A stretch of 64,000 nucleotides of DNA from Nucisporomicrobium flavum (GCF_016464385.1 NZ_JADMLH010000002.1:722474-786473); one strand, 5' to 3'. Positions 8,098 through 17,573 are shown, counted from the first letter of the stretch. Numbers and translations are program-made. Notes: generated by a model not told the origin, from the sequence alone.

Positions 8098-9486
8098 TCA
8101 GCCCGACGCGTTGCCGGTCAGGTTCCAGGACGCCAGGTGCAGCGCCGGGGCCGTGTAGCGCACGCCTGACCAGCGGTCCGGCAGGGATACCGCTTCCGCG
8201 CCCACCCCGAGGACCGCGCCCGGCCCGAGTGCCTGCGGGTACGACTGGGTGAAGCGCAGGTTGCCCACCGCCGCGGTGACCTCGCCGTTCTCGACGAGCC
8301 AGACGCCGTTGCGGGTGAGGCCGGTGATGACGAGGCTCTTCTGGTCGAGCACGCGGGTGTACCAGAGGTCCGTGATGAGCAGGCCGCGGCGCATGCCGGC
8401 GACGAGAGCGCGGGCCGAGGAGGCGGTGGGGCCGGTGCTCGGTTCCGGTACGGCGTTGGCGATCGGTCCCGCCGCGAGGTGGAGGTTCGTGGCGATGGGG
8501 CCCCAGGAGCGGGAGGCCGCGGACGCGTGGCCCGTGGACGCCGCGCCCGCCTCGGCCGCGGAGGTGCGGTCGTGGCTGGCCGCGCGCGTGACGCCGTCCT
8601 CGACGAGGAGGAGCGCGGCGCGGGGCGTGCCTTCCATGTCGAACGGCAGCGTTGCGCCCAGCGGCTCGTCGGTGATGGTGATGCTGCGGTCGAACTGCTG
8701 GGCGCCCAGCTCGGCGAAGGACTGGTGCTGGGCGTACGCCTTGCCGTTGAAGCCGAAGGTCGCCAGGTTGTCGAGCAGGTCGGCCACCGCGGTGGGTTCG
8801 AGCACGACCTCGTAACGTCCCGGCGGCAGCTCGACGGGGGATGTGGCAGCGCGCGCCTTCGCGGCGGCCTGGGCGCCCAGGGTGGCGCCGTCGAGCTCGG
8901 CCAGGCGTCCCGCGGCGCGCCGGGCTACGCCGTCCGCCCCGGCGAGGCGGGCGATGCCGTCCATGGCGGCCTCGGCGGAGCGGCCGTGCACAGTGTGGCC
9001 GGCGGTGTTGGCGAAGGCGCCGGACGCGTACGCGGTGCGGCAGAATCCCGCGGTCTCCAGCCCTTCGGCGGCTTGCACGAAGTCGCGGACCCGGTTCGCT
9101 CGTTCCCGCGGTCCCGCCGCCGCGGTGGCTTCGTCGTACCCGGCGTCGGCCGGAAGCGGGGTGGGCGGGGTGAGGCCGGGCCACGTCGGGTCGGGCGGGG
9201 ACAGCCGGGCCGCGGCGACCGTACGCTCGACCAGCGACCGCAGCCCGTCGGCGTCGGTGACGGTGGTGGAACCGGATGCCGTACGGCCGTCGAGGTGCAG
9301 GCGAAGGCTGACGGTCGTGGTGGCGTCGGCGACGTTCTGGTGGATCGCGGAGTTGGCGAACCGGGTCAGCGCCTCGGCCGAGTGCGCGGCGACGACTTCC
9401 GCCTCGGCGCCGGCCCCGGCGAGGCTCCGGGTCAGCTCCACGACCCGGCCGGCCAGGTCCACTTCGGACGTCATTGGCGTGCTCAT
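8098..9486 (-). CDS. TldE/PmbA-like metallopeptidase subunit
   Basis: A 462-residue member of the TldD/PmbA (peptidase U62) family, related to TldE, the non-catalytic half of the TldD/TldE heterodimer. It lacks an HExxxH motif, as expected for this subunit. TldD/TldE degrades unfolded peptides and matures some ribosomal peptides. The ATG at 9486 overlaps the stop of the TldD-like gene (ATGA), so the two products should be made in equal amounts. The Ala-rich sequence is typical of actinobacterial members. I see no RiPP precursor or modification gene nearby, so general proteolysis is the simpler role. Confidence 0.85.
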   Translation of the reverse strand: MSTPMTSEVDLAGRVVELTRSLAGAGAEAEVVAAHSAEALTRFANSAIHQNVADATTTVSLRLHLDGRTASGSTTVTDADGLRSLVERTVAAARLSPPDPTWPGLTPPTPLPADAGYDEATAAAGPRERANRVRDFVQAAEGLETAGFCRTAYASGAFANTAGHTVHGRSAEAAMDGIARLAGADGVARRAAGRLAELDGATLGAQAAAKARAATSPVELPPGRYEVVLEPTAVADLLDNLATFGFNGKAYAQHQSFAELGAQQFDRSITITDEPLGATLPFDMEGTPRAALLLVEDGVTRAASHDRTSAAEAGAASTGHASAASRSWGPIATNLHLAAGPIANAVPEPSTGPTASSARALVAGMRRGLLITDLWYTRVLDQKSLVITGLTRNGVWLVENGEVTAAVGNLRFTQSYPQALGPGAVLGVGAEAVSLPDRWSGVRYTAPALHLASWNLTGNASG

Positions 9487-10925
9487 CCCCGGACCCCCAC
9501 CCGTACGTTCGTGAACCGTGCCGGCGCCGCGGGATGCCCGGTGTGGCCCACCTGGCCGGGCTGCCCCTTGCCGCAGTTGGGCGTGCCCCACGCGACCGTC
9601 TCCGAGGAGAGCATGTCCATCGACTGCCAGAACTTGGGCCCGATCCCCGTGTACGTCGGGTTGCGCAGCATCCGGCCGCGCTTGCCGTTCTTCACCTCGT
9701 ACCCGATCTCGCAGCCGAATTGGAAGTTGAGCCGCCGGTCGTCGATGGACCAGGAGCGGTTGATGTCCATGAGGACGCCGTCGTCGGTGGCCGCGATGAT
9801 CTCGTCGAGGGTGTGCGGCCCCGGCTCGAGGCCGACGTTGGTCATGCGCACCATCGGCAGCCGTGCCCAGCCGTCCGAGCGCACGCTGCCCGCATAGTCG
9901 AGGCCGGCCATCGCTGCCGAGTCGCGCCCGGCGAGCACGCCGACCCAGATGCCGTTGCGTACGGCGTCGCGCGGGGTCGCGGGCGAGCCCTCGTCGTCGT
10001 AGCCGAAGCTGCCCAGCGCGCCCGGGATCGTCGGGTCGATGGTGATGTTCATGAGCTCGGAGCCGTAGCGCAGCGTGCCGAGCCGGCTGAGGTCGAGCCA
10101 GGACGTGCCCGCGAACGCCGCCTCCCAGCCGAGAATGCGGTCGAGCTCGATCGCGTGGCCGACGGACTCGTGGATCTGCAGGGCGAGCTGCTCGCCGCCG
10201 AGGATCAGCGTGGTCTCACCGGAGGGGCACAGCGGCGCCGTCAGCAACGCCCGCGCCTCATCGGCCATCCGAGCGGCGTTGTCGGTCAGCGCCAGCTCGT
10301 CGACGAGCTCCCAGCCGCGCGTGCCGTACTGCCCGCGGTGCGACGGCCACGAGCGGCGCTGGATCTCGCCGTCGCCGTACGCGCTCGCGGTGATGCCGGC
10401 GCCGCACTCGCGGATGTGCTGGTCGATGCGGTGGCCGTCGCTGGACACGAACCACTTGCGGGTGTCCCAGATCTGGTAGATGCCCTCGGCGAGGTCCGCA
10501 CCGGCGTCGCGGGCCGCGGCCGTCGCCGCGACCAGCAGATCGCCTTTCGTGGACAGCGGCACGGACAGCGGGTCGATCTCGCACGGGCTGGCCCAGCTGG
10601 CCGTCCCGGCGCCGGCCGGGACCAGGTCGATCGCCGGCCCGGGCACGAGAGCGCTGGCGGCGGCGATCTCGGCGGCCCGGCGCCCGGCCGCGCGGGCGGC
10701 GGCGTCGGACAGATCGGGTACGGCGTAGAAGCCCCAGCTGGAGCCGACCAGGGCCCGCACCCCCAGCCCGGCGCTCTCGTCGGAGCTGAGGTCCTCGACC
10801 TCGCCGTCCCGGGCGCTCATGGTCTCGGTGCGGCGCAGCATGACCCGGGCGTCGGCATAGCGGGCGCCCGCGTCGAGGGCTGCCTGGACCGCCGCACCGG
10901 CCTCGTCGAAGTGATCCACGCTCAT
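9483..10925 (-). CDS. TldD-like zinc metallopeptidase
   Basis: A 480-residue TldD-family protein. The metal-binding motif is H252-E253-SVG-H257 in IHESVGHAIELDR, equivalent to HExxxH of E. coli TldD, whose third ligand is a distant Cys. The C-terminal CGKGQPGQ segment is also typical. The ATG at 10925 starts a family-like N-terminus (MSVDHFDEAG). The stop overlaps the TldE-like start by 4 nt. Together they should form a heterodimeric protease with a closed internal chamber. Family assignment is firm; the substrates are unknown. Confidence 0.9.
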   Translation of the reverse strand: MSVDHFDEAGAAVQAALDAGARYADARVMLRRTETMSARDGEVEDLSSDESAGLGVRALVGSSWGFYAVPDLSDAAARAAGRRAAEIAAASALVPGPAIDLVPAGAGTASWASPCEIDPLSVPLSTKGDLLVAATAAARDAGADLAEGIYQIWDTRKWFVSSDGHRIDQHIRECGAGITASAYGDGEIQRRSWPSHRGQYGTRGWELVDELALTDNAARMADEARALLTAPLCPSGETTLILGGEQLALQIHESVGHAIELDRILGWEAAFAGTSWLDLSRLGTLRYGSELMNITIDPTIPGALGSFGYDDEGSPATPRDAVRNGIWVGVLAGRDSAAMAGLDYAGSVRSDGWARLPMVRMTNVGLEPGPHTLDEIIAATDDGVLMDINRSWSIDDRRLNFQFGCEIGYEVKNGKRGRMLRNPTYTGIGPKFWQSMDMLSSETVAWGTPNCGKGQPGQVGHTGHPAAPARFTNVRVGVRG

Positions 10926-11018
10926 GAACCAGACCCTAGGGGACGGGTACGACAAAGAAGGGCCCATCTCCCCGCGCGGGGAACCCCGGAAACGGTTCGT
11001 GGCTCGCGGCGGTGTGGT

Positions 11019-11573
11019 TCACCTGGGAGGCAGCAGCTCCGCGGTGGCGATCGCGGCCCTGACCGGCTCTTCCAGGTGAAGAACCTCGCCCCACGGCGTA
11101 ACCGAGTGCTCGGCGTAATGCTGGCCCTTGAGCCGGTAGAGGTGCAGAGCGCCGGTTTCCTGCTCGACCAGCAGATACCAGGGGATCCCCGCTGCGGCGT
11201 AGTAGTGCATCTTCAGCACCTTGTCGGCGGAGGCGTTCGACGGCGAGACGATCTCGCACACGAGCAGCACGGCCTCCGCGTCAACGACGAGCTGATCGAA
11301 ATCGATCGGTCTCGTGATGACGAGGTCGGGGATCGGGATGCGTCCGTGCTGAAGTCGCACATTCACGGCCTCCAGCACGAAGAGCCCTGCTTCGCGGGCC
11401 GCTCGCCTCAGCGCGAACGTCAGCTCAGAGGAGATGTGCTGGTGGCGGGGGGTGGGGGCGGGCGTCACGTACAGGCTCCCGTCGAAGAGTTCGACGCGCT
11501 CGCGAGTCTCACCGAGCGCGAAGAAGCGCTCCTCGGTCATCGGCAGTCCATCGCCGAAGATGGCGGACGTCAT
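11019..11573 (-). CDS. Uma2-family putative endonuclease (DUF820)
   Basis: A 184-residue protein with the Uma2/DUF820 fold, related to PD-(D/E)xK nucleases. The core is PDLVI followed by LLVCEIVSPS and a Lys about ten residues later (DKVLKMHYY), then the AGIPWYLLVE strand. The family is hugely expanded in cyanobacteria and actinomycetes and is annotated as restriction-like, but its role is unproved. It begins MTSAIFGDGLPMT, nearly like the neighbouring Uma2 gene, so the two are likely tandem duplicates that have diverged. They lie 39 bp apart on the same strand. Confidence 0.82.
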   Translation of the reverse strand: MTSAIFGDGLPMTEERFFALGETRERVELFDGSLYVTPAPTPRHQHISSELTFALRRAAREAGLFVLEAVNVRLQHGRIPIPDLVITRPIDFDQLVVDAEAVLLVCEIVSPSNASADKVLKMHYYAAAGIPWYLLVEQETGALHLYRLKGQHYAEHSVTPWGEVLHLEEPVRAAIATAELLPPR

Positions 11574-11612
11574 GAGCGCGATTCTTCCACGTGCCTGAGC
11601 TGACTGGCCACG

Positions 11613-12131
11613 TCAGAGGTTGAGGCCGGTGACGCGGACCAGTTGCATCACCGACTGCTCCACGTACCCCTGTGCCGTCAGCATGTTGCTGTGCAGCAGC
11701 CCTCGGTCCGGTTCCGCCACCAGATAGCAGGGAATTCCGGCCTGCGCGTACGCGTGCATCTTCAGCGTCCAGTCCACCGTCGCGCTCGCTGCCGACGTGA
11801 TCTCGCAGACCAGGCGGACCGACTGCGCCTCCACCAGCGGGATGTCGGGGTCGATCGCGCCCGCGATGATGAGGTCCGGCACCGCGATGCGGCCCGGTGC
11901 GAGGCGGACCGGGACGCCGGTGATGACGTTCAGGTCGGAGCGGCCCGCGCGCAGCGCGTTGGCCAGCGCGTTGAGGATCATCTGGTGGCGGGGGGTGTCG
12001 CGGGGGCAGGTGAGGACGTTGCCGTCCCAGAGTTCGGAGATGGCCGAGGTCTCGCCGAGCCGGAGGTAGTCGACCTCGGTGGTCGGCAGGGCTTCCATGG
12101 GCAGGCTGCGGCCGATCAGCGCTGACGTCAT
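11613..12131 (-). CDS. Uma2-family putative endonuclease, second copy
   Basis: A 172-residue Uma2/DUF820 protein with AVPDLIIAG, LVCEITSAASA and the downstream KMHAYAQAGIPCYLV core. Its start, MTSALIGRSLPME, is like that of the next gene (MTSAIFGDGLPMT), which supports a tandem duplication. The ATG at 12131 overlaps the stop codon of the S9-like gene (ATGA), so its translation is coupled to that gene. No typical restriction or toxin partner is adjacent. Nuclease activity is inferred from the fold only. Confidence 0.82.
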   Translation of the reverse strand: MTSALIGRSLPMEALPTTEVDYLRLGETSAISELWDGNVLTCPRDTPRHQMILNALANALRAGRSDLNVITGVPVRLAPGRIAVPDLIIAGAIDPDIPLVEAQSVRLVCEITSAASATVDWTLKMHAYAQAGIPCYLVAEPDRGLLHSNMLTAQGYVEQSVMQLVRVTGLNL

Positions 12132-13876
12132 GCACACTCCCCGATTACGAACTGCACTTCTTCTGACAGACCCCCGGAGGGGGAGATCAACAGAGCCCTC
12201 GGGTACGGCGGCGCCGCGGCGTGGTGTTCGTACACGTCCGGGTTGTCGGCCTGGCTGCCCAGATAGCGTTCCGCGAACGGCGGCGCCAGGAGCGTCCAGT
12301 CGGTGATCGGGTCCCGCGCGACGCCGCAGCGGAAGATGTCCGCGCGCCGTTGCACCGCGAGGGCCGCGAGCCATCCGCCGAGGCCGGTGCCGCGGACCGC
12401 CACCCGGTCCAGGTCCAGGTCGGGGTGTTTGCCGGTGAGGGCGTGCAGGGCGTCGACCTGGTCGGTCAGGCTGACGTCGGCGAGCCTGCGGTACACCGCC
12501 TTCTCGAAGCTGGGCGCCACTCCGGGCGTACCCCTGGTGTCGACGCTGACCACCGCGAAGCCGGCGTCCGCCCACCATTGCCTTTCCTGCCACCGGGCCG
12601 CGTCCTGCACCACCTGCTGATGTCCGGGACCGTCGCCGAACTCCACCAGCACCGGAAGGCGCGTGCCCGTGACGTGACCGTCGGGGTAGAGGACCGCGGC
12701 CGGCAGCCGGCGGTCGGTCACCCTTTCAAAAACCGGGTTCGGAGCGTACGGGAGCAGCGCCGCGTCCGACGGCAACGGGACTGCGGCGGTGCCCCGGTGC
12801 ACCGTCGAGTCGATGACGAGGACGTCGCCGCCCACCTCGGCGGTGTGCCAGCCCGGCTGGTCGGTGAGCGGCCGGGCCTTCCCGCCGCCGCTGCCCAGCG
12901 CTGTGCGCACGGCGTACACGTGTTGTTCCGAAGGTTCTCCCTCGGTGCCCTCGACGATCAGTTCCTGGGTGTCGGCGAGCACGCCCACCACGCGGCGCAC
13001 GTAGAGGCCGGGCGGGGTGAGCAGGCTGCCGTCGGCGAACAGGCAGCGGGCGTCGAATCCGTCGTGGGCGAGTTCGCCGCCGACGAGGACGCGGCTGTCC
13101 GGCAGCAGCAACGGGGTGCCCGGCACCGGCTCCACCCAGCGCGCGTCCGCGAGTTCCGCGTGCACCTGGGTCTCTCCCGTACGCGGGTCGACCGACAGCA
13201 CCAGCCCGTGCTGCTGGCTGCGGCGGAGCACCGCGATGAGGGCGTTCCCGGCGCCGGTCCAGCGCACGTCGACCAGGTACGGGTACGTCTCCCGGTCCCA
13301 GTGCACGTCGACCCAGCCGCCGTACAGGTCGAGCAGGTGCAGGCTGATCGACCCGGCGCTGCGTACGGCGAGGATCTGGGTGCCGTCGGGTGACCACCAC
13401 CATCCGCGGGTGCGCCCGAACTCGGCCGCCACCGGTTCCGGCACGCCCCAGGACACGCCGGTGCCCGGCTCCCCGGCGAGCAACTGGTCGGTGCCGCCCT
13501 CGTCGATGACCCGCAGGGTGCCGTCCGGTGTGGTGTAGCCGACGGCGCGCCCGGTCGGGTCCGGCCGTGGCTCGACGACGGTTGCCGCCGCGGACAGTGC
13601 CGGGCCGGAGCTGCACAGCCGTCCGTCACGGGCCCACGTGAGGACGCTCAGGTCGGACGAACCGGCGTACGAGCTGATCGGCCCGTCCGCCACCTTGGTC
13701 ACCGTTCCGGACGCCACCGCGAGGACCCACAGCGCCGCCGCGGGGTCGTACGGCCCCGCGGAGCGCAGGAACGCCACTCGGGCGCCGTCCCCGCCGACCG
13801 TCACGGCGTGGGGTGCGCCGAAGCGGAACCGGCCGGTCCGACCGGCGAGTTCGGGATACTCCACGCCGACCAGCAT
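12128..13876 (-). CDS. S9 (prolyl oligopeptidase-like) pseudo-peptidase, C-terminally short
   Basis: A 582-residue protein with a DPP4-like beta-propeller (roughly 1-380) and an alpha/beta-hydrolase part (roughly 390-582). The nucleophile elbow, normally GxSxGG, reads GTGLGG: residue 498 is Gly (codon GGC at 12383-12385) in place of Ser. The protein ends at ECA, soon after LLISPSGGLSEEVQF, where active homologues continue about 80 residues through the catalytic Asp and His. The whole triad thus looks lost. The ATG at 13876 has GGAGGGG upstream. The stop overlaps the downstream Uma2 start by 4 nt. It may be a binding protein or a decaying gene. Confidence 0.8.
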   Translation of the reverse strand: MLVGVEYPELAGRTGRFRFGAPHAVTVGGDGARVAFLRSAGPYDPAAALWVLAVASGTVTKVADGPISSYAGSSDLSVLTWARDGRLCSSGPALSAAATVVEPRPDPTGRAVGYTTPDGTLRVIDEGGTDQLLAGEPGTGVSWGVPEPVAAEFGRTRGWWWSPDGTQILAVRSAGSISLHLLDLYGGWVDVHWDRETYPYLVDVRWTGAGNALIAVLRRSQQHGLVLSVDPRTGETQVHAELADARWVEPVPGTPLLLPDSRVLVGGELAHDGFDARCLFADGSLLTPPGLYVRRVVGVLADTQELIVEGTEGEPSEQHVYAVRTALGSGGGKARPLTDQPGWHTAEVGGDVLVIDSTVHRGTAAVPLPSDAALLPYAPNPVFERVTDRRLPAAVLYPDGHVTGTRLPVLVEFGDGPGHQQVVQDAARWQERQWWADAGFAVVSVDTRGTPGVAPSFEKAVYRRLADVSLTDQVDALHALTGKHPDLDLDRVAVRGTGLGGWLAALAVQRRADIFRCGVARDPITDWTLLAPPFAERYLGSQADNPDVYEHHAAAPPYPRALLISPSGGLSEEVQFVIGECA

Positions 13877-13951
13877 CGCTGATGGGAGCCCCTCCGCGCG
13901 GGTCAAACAGCAGACGAACCGGCGCGGCGGGGCGCGCGTAAAGTGGCGCGG

Positions 13952-14830
13952 GTGACGAACGCCCTGCCCGCACGCCGCCTCATGCTCGTGCACGCCCACC
14001 CCGACGACGAGGTCACCGGCACCGGTGCCACCATGGCCCGCTATGCCGCCGAGGGCGCCCACGTGACGCTGGTGACCTGCACGCTGGGCGAGGAGGGTGA
14101 GATCCACGTGCCGGCGCTGGCGCAGCTGGAGGCCCGCCAGGCCGACCAGCTCGGCGGCTGGCGCATCGGCGAGCTCGAGCGCGCCTGCGCGGCGCTGGGC
14201 GTCACCGACCACCGCTTCCTCGGCGGTGCGGGACGCTACCGCGACTCCGGGATGATGGGGCTGGAGACCAACAACCATCCGCGCGCGTTCTGGCAGGCCG
14301 ACCTCGAGGAAGCCGCCAAGCTCTGCCTGGAGGTCATGCGTGAGGTGCGCCCCCAGGTGCTGATCACGTACGACGAGAACGGCTTCTACGGCCATCCCGA
14401 CCACATCCAGGCCCACCGGGTGGCGATGCGCGCGGCGGAGCTGGCCGAGGCCGAGGGCTTCGGGCCCGAGAAGATCTACTGGACCGCCATGCCACGCAGC
14501 GTGCTCGAGGGCGGCATGGAGGCGTTCCGTGGCATGGACGACAACCCGTTCGCCGACGTGGAGAACGTCGACGAGCTGCCGTTCGGCCATCCCGACGACG
14601 AGATCGCGGCCCGCATCGACGGCACCGACTTCTACGAGCAGAAGGTCGCGGCCATGCGCGCCCACGCCACGCAGATCCCGGACAACTCCTGGCTGTACGG
14701 CATCGCCGGCGACTTCGGCGGCGAGTTCATGGGCGTCGAGTACTTCACGCTGGTCAAGGGGGAGCGCGGCGAGGTCAGCGGTCCGCACAAGTGGGAGAGC
14801 GACTTGTTCAGCAACGTGGTCGGGCGATGA
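13952..14830 (+). CDS. mshB: Mycothiol biosynthesis deacetylase MshB
   Basis: A 292-residue zinc deacetylase that removes acetate from GlcNAc-inositol in mycothiol synthesis. The zinc motif AHPDDE is near residues 15-20, and HPDH appears in [10 protein letters not shown]. The internal text [20 protein letters not shown] and [12 protein letters not shown] matches MshB rather than the amidase Mca. The GTG at 13952 is preferred: TAAAGT (13939-13944) would serve as -10 box for a leaderless message beginning there; an upstream in-frame GTG at 13943 overlaps that box. It is divergent from the S9-like gene and coupled to the next gene by ATGA. Confidence 0.93.
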   Translation: MTNALPARRLMLVHAHPDDEVTGTGATMARYAAEGAHVTLVTCTLGEEGEIHVPALAQLEARQADQLGGWRIGELERACAALGVTDHRFLGGAGRYRDSGMMGLETNNHPRAFWQADLEEAAKLCLEVMREVRPQVLITYDENGFYGHPDHIQAHRVAMRAAELAEAEGFGPEKIYWTAMPRSVLEGGMEAFRGMDDNPFADVENVDELPFGHPDDEIAARIDGTDFYEQKVAAMRAHATQIPDNSWLYGIAGDFGGEFMGVEYFTLVKGERGEVSGPHKWESDLFSNVVGR

Positions 14831-15270
14831 CGCTGGAAGCGCCCGCTCCCGCGCCGCCCACCGACGGGCCGGCGCCGCAGCGTACGGGCCTGGAGCGGCT
14901 CATCAAGATCGGCGGCGTGACGGTCTCGGTGCTGGCCACGGTCCTGTCCGCGGTGCTGGAGTTGTTCCTCGCCCCGCTGCGGGCGGGCGGCGTGCTGCTC
15001 GGGCTGGCGGTCGTCGTCGCGGTGGCCGGCAACTACGCGATCGCGTGGTTCGCCCTGACCACCGTGGGGCGGCGCTGGGCGCTGGCCCTCCCGTGGGCGA
15101 TCTGGACCGCGATCATGTTCTTCGCGGCCGGCACCCGTACGGCCGAGGGCGACTTCCTGATCGCCGGCGACAACTGGATCGCGCTCGTGATGATCTTGGC
15201 TGGCAGCCTGACCTTCGCCGTCTTCACCTACCGGGCGATCCTCCGCGGGCCAACCGTCACAAAGTCATGA
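14827..15270 (+). CDS. Small membrane protein coupled to mshB
   Basis: A 147-residue integral membrane protein with about four hydrophobic segments (near 28-50, 53-75, 85-100 and 118-135) after a Pro/Ala-rich N-terminus. It overlaps mshB by 4 nt (ATGA). It resembles the DUF6113-type proteins that sit beside mshB in other actinomycetes; that resemblance is from memory and not tested. Conserved linkage suggests a role tied to mycothiol, but none is known. Confidence 0.75.
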   Translation: MTLEAPAPAPPTDGPAPQRTGLERLIKIGGVTVSVLATVLSAVLELFLAPLRAGGVLLGLAVVVAVAGNYAIAWFALTTVGRRWALALPWAIWTAIMFFAAGTRTAEGDFLIAGDNWIALVMILAGSLTFAVFTYRAILRGPTVTKS

Positions 15271-15353
15271 CATCGGGTCGTGGCGTTTGTCGCCGCTGAT
15301 CGTGGGGTTGCAGACTGGCGCGGAGTCCGCCGCCGCCGTCGAAGGGGACCCCG

Positions 15354-17090
15354 TTGACCTCCGTCTCCGAAGACATCCCTCAGCCCACCGCCCCGGCCGG
15401 CGCCCCGGCTCCCGAGGCTGGTGAGCCCGGTCGCGTCAACCGCACCCGGATCGTCGTCGTCGCCACGGTGGCGACCGTCCTGATCGCTGCGGCCGGCGTG
15501 GCCGCGTGGGCCTACGGCGGCGATGTCCCCCGCGGGACCAAACTCCTCGGCCTCGACCTCGGCGGCAAGTCACGCACCGAGGCCGAGCGCGCGGTGACCG
15601 ACACGTTCGGCCCGCGCACCGACGACCCGGTGACCGTCGACCTCGACGGCAAGACCCTGCGGATCGCGCCCGCGGAGATCGGGCTGCGACTCAACGTCGA
15701 GCTCACCGTCGGCAAGGCGATGCACGGCAGCCCGAGGCCGTTCGGCGAGCGTGCCGTGCCCCCGGTCATCCAGGTCGACCAGGCGAGGCTCGAGGCCGCG
15801 CTGCGCCGCCAGGTGGACCCGAAGAAGCTCACCCTGAAGAAGCCCGGGATCGCCTATGCGGGGCTCACGCCGAAGCCGACGTACCCGGCGGCCGGCCGCG
15901 GCCTGGACCCGGCGGCGGCCGCGGCCGAGGTCCGCAAGGCCTGGCTCGTCGGTGGCACCGCGCGCGTGCCGCTGGTCGAGAAGCCGCCCGCGACCAGCCG
16001 CGAGCAGGTCGACGCCATGGTGGCCGAGCTCGCGGTGCCCTCGGTGGCCGCGCCCGTCACTGTCGAGGTCGCGGGCAAGTCGTTGATGCTGTCCCGGGCG
16101 GCGCTGGCCAAGGGGGTCGTGTTCCGCTCGGACGACAACGGACTGCTCACGCCCGCGATCGACGGTGCGAAGCTGCACGCCGCGGCCGCCAAGGCCTTCG
16201 CCGCGGTGGAGAAGGAGCCGAAGCCGGCGCGCGTCGTCCTCAAGGGCGGCAAGCCGTCGATCGTGCCGGGCGCCGCCGGTGACGTGGTCGACCTCGACGC
16301 GCTCGGCACGGCGCTGCTCGGCGTGCTGCGCAATCCCGCCCCGCGAACGGTCGAAGCGTCCCTCGCGCGGCAGGAGCCCGACGTCACCGCCGCGGACATC
16401 GCGAAGCTCGGTGTGAAGCAGAAGGTCTCCACCTTCACCACGTACTTCACCGGCGGGGCGAGCTCGCCGCGCAGCCAGAACATCATGACGATCGCGCGTC
16501 ACGTCGACGGTGCCATCGTGCGGCCCGGCGAGACGTTCTCGCTCAACGCGCACACCGGCGAGCGCGACTACGCCTCCGGCTATCAGGACGCGCCCGTCAT
16601 CGTCGGCGGCAAGCTCGAGCCCGGGGTCGGCGGCGGCGCGTCGCAGTTCACCACCACGCTGTTCAACGCGGCGTACTACGCGGGGCTGGAGGACGTCGAG
16701 CACAAGCCGCACTCGTTCTACTTCTCGCGCTATCCGGCGGTGATCGAGTCGACGATCTTCTACCCGACGCTCGACCTCAAGTTCAAGAACACCACGCCGT
16801 ACGGGATCCTCATCGACACCTCGTACACGAGCAGGTCGGTGACCGTGTCGATGTGGAGCACCAAGGTCTACGACAGCGTCAAGACCGTACGCAGCCCGCG
16901 CCGCAACCTCACGTCGCCGCCGACCGTCTACCGCGAGCCCGGCCCGAGGTGCATCTCCAGCAGCGGACTCCCAGGCTTCACTCAGGATGCGTGGCGCATC
17001 ATCCGCAAGGATGGAAAAGAGGTCGAGCGCGAGAAGTTCACCTGGCGCTACGATCCCGAACCACGATTCATCTGCGGCGAGAAGCCGTAA
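15354..17090 (+). CDS. VanW-family exported cell-wall protein
   Basis: A 578-residue membrane-anchored protein. A disordered N-terminus leads to one transmembrane helix (about 33-53). Two peptidoglycan-binding-4-like regions follow, then a VanW domain at about 360-495 with FSLNAHTGERDYASGY, GVGGGASQFTTTLFNAAYYAGL and IESTIFYPTLDLKFKN. VanW is found in some vancomycin clusters but is widespread in cell-wall proteins; function unknown. The start is probably the TTG at 15354, with AAGGGGA about seven bases upstream. No vanHAX genes are near, so it is not evidence for glycopeptide resistance. Confidence 0.87.
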   Translation: MTSVSEDIPQPTAPAGAPAPEAGEPGRVNRTRIVVVATVATVLIAAAGVAAWAYGGDVPRGTKLLGLDLGGKSRTEAERAVTDTFGPRTDDPVTVDLDGKTLRIAPAEIGLRLNVELTVGKAMHGSPRPFGERAVPPVIQVDQARLEAALRRQVDPKKLTLKKPGIAYAGLTPKPTYPAAGRGLDPAAAAAEVRKAWLVGGTARVPLVEKPPATSREQVDAMVAELAVPSVAAPVTVEVAGKSLMLSRAALAKGVVFRSDDNGLLTPAIDGAKLHAAAAKAFAAVEKEPKPARVVLKGGKPSIVPGAAGDVVDLDALGTALLGVLRNPAPRTVEASLARQEPDVTAADIAKLGVKQKVSTFTTYFTGGASSPRSQNIMTIARHVDGAIVRPGETFSLNAHTGERDYASGYQDAPVIVGGKLEPGVGGGASQFTTTLFNAAYYAGLEDVEHKPHSFYFSRYPAVIESTIFYPTLDLKFKNTTPYGILIDTSYTSRSVTVSMWSTKVYDSVKTVRSPRRNLTSPPTVYREPGPRCISSSGLPGFTQDAWRIIRKDGKEVEREKFTWRYDPEPRFICGEKP

Positions 17091-17108
17091 GTCCGCACGG
17101 AGGACGGC

Positions 17109-17573
17109 ATGAGGCAGCGTTGGGTGAGGATCGCGGTGCTGGCCGCGGCGCTGTTCGCGATCAATGTGGTGGCGCGCCTGGTGACGCGCCTGAGCTTCCC
17201 TGACAACGACACGGCCGGCAACAGGGTCAGCATCATCATGTTCGCCGTGATCGGCCTGGTGCTGGCGGGCGTCACGTTCGTCCGCTGCCAGCGGGTCCCA
17301 CCCAGCGTCTGGCTGCCCGACCTGGCAGCCGCGGCGGCCGGCGGCATGCTGCTCACCATCCTGGTGGGCCCGTTCGTCAGCGGCGACTACCCGTTCTCGG
17401 GCGGCGCGGGCAACTTCTTCTCGCAGATCTGGCTGTACGGCGGCTTCGCCATCGTCGGCACCCTGCTCGGCTACTGGCTCGCCACGATGCTCGGCCGCGA
17501 CTACCGCTCGAAGTCGCTCAAGGCATTCGCGACCGCAAAGGTGACCCGCCCACGCCGCGTCGTCCGCCGCTGA
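17109..17573 (+). CDS. Small integral membrane protein
   Basis: A 154-residue protein with four likely transmembrane helices (about 6-24, 42-60, 70-90 and 108-128) and a basic C-terminal tail ending RPRRVVRR. It starts at an ATG 18 bp after the VanW stop with GGAGGAC upstream, so it is probably cotranscribed with the VanW gene. I do not recognise the family. The linkage suggests a cell-envelope role, but this is only by association. Confidence 0.75.
   Translation: MRQRWVRIAVLAAALFAINVVARLVTRLSFPDNDTAGNRVSIIMFAVIGLVLAGVTFVRCQRVPPSVWLPDLAAAAAGGMLLTILVGPFVSGDYPFSGGAGNFFSQIWLYGGFAIVGTLLGYWLATMLGRDYRSKSLKAFATAKVTRPRRVVRR

Noticed and set aside
12128..14788. Long 886-codon minus-strand frame as one protein
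   Set aside because: Its first ~300 codons run antisense to mshB, which has clear motifs; the S9-like protein starts at 13876.
15354..17090. VanW gene as sign of vancomycin resistance
   Set aside because: No vanH, vanA or vanX-like genes nearby, and VanW domains are widespread in ordinary envelope proteins.
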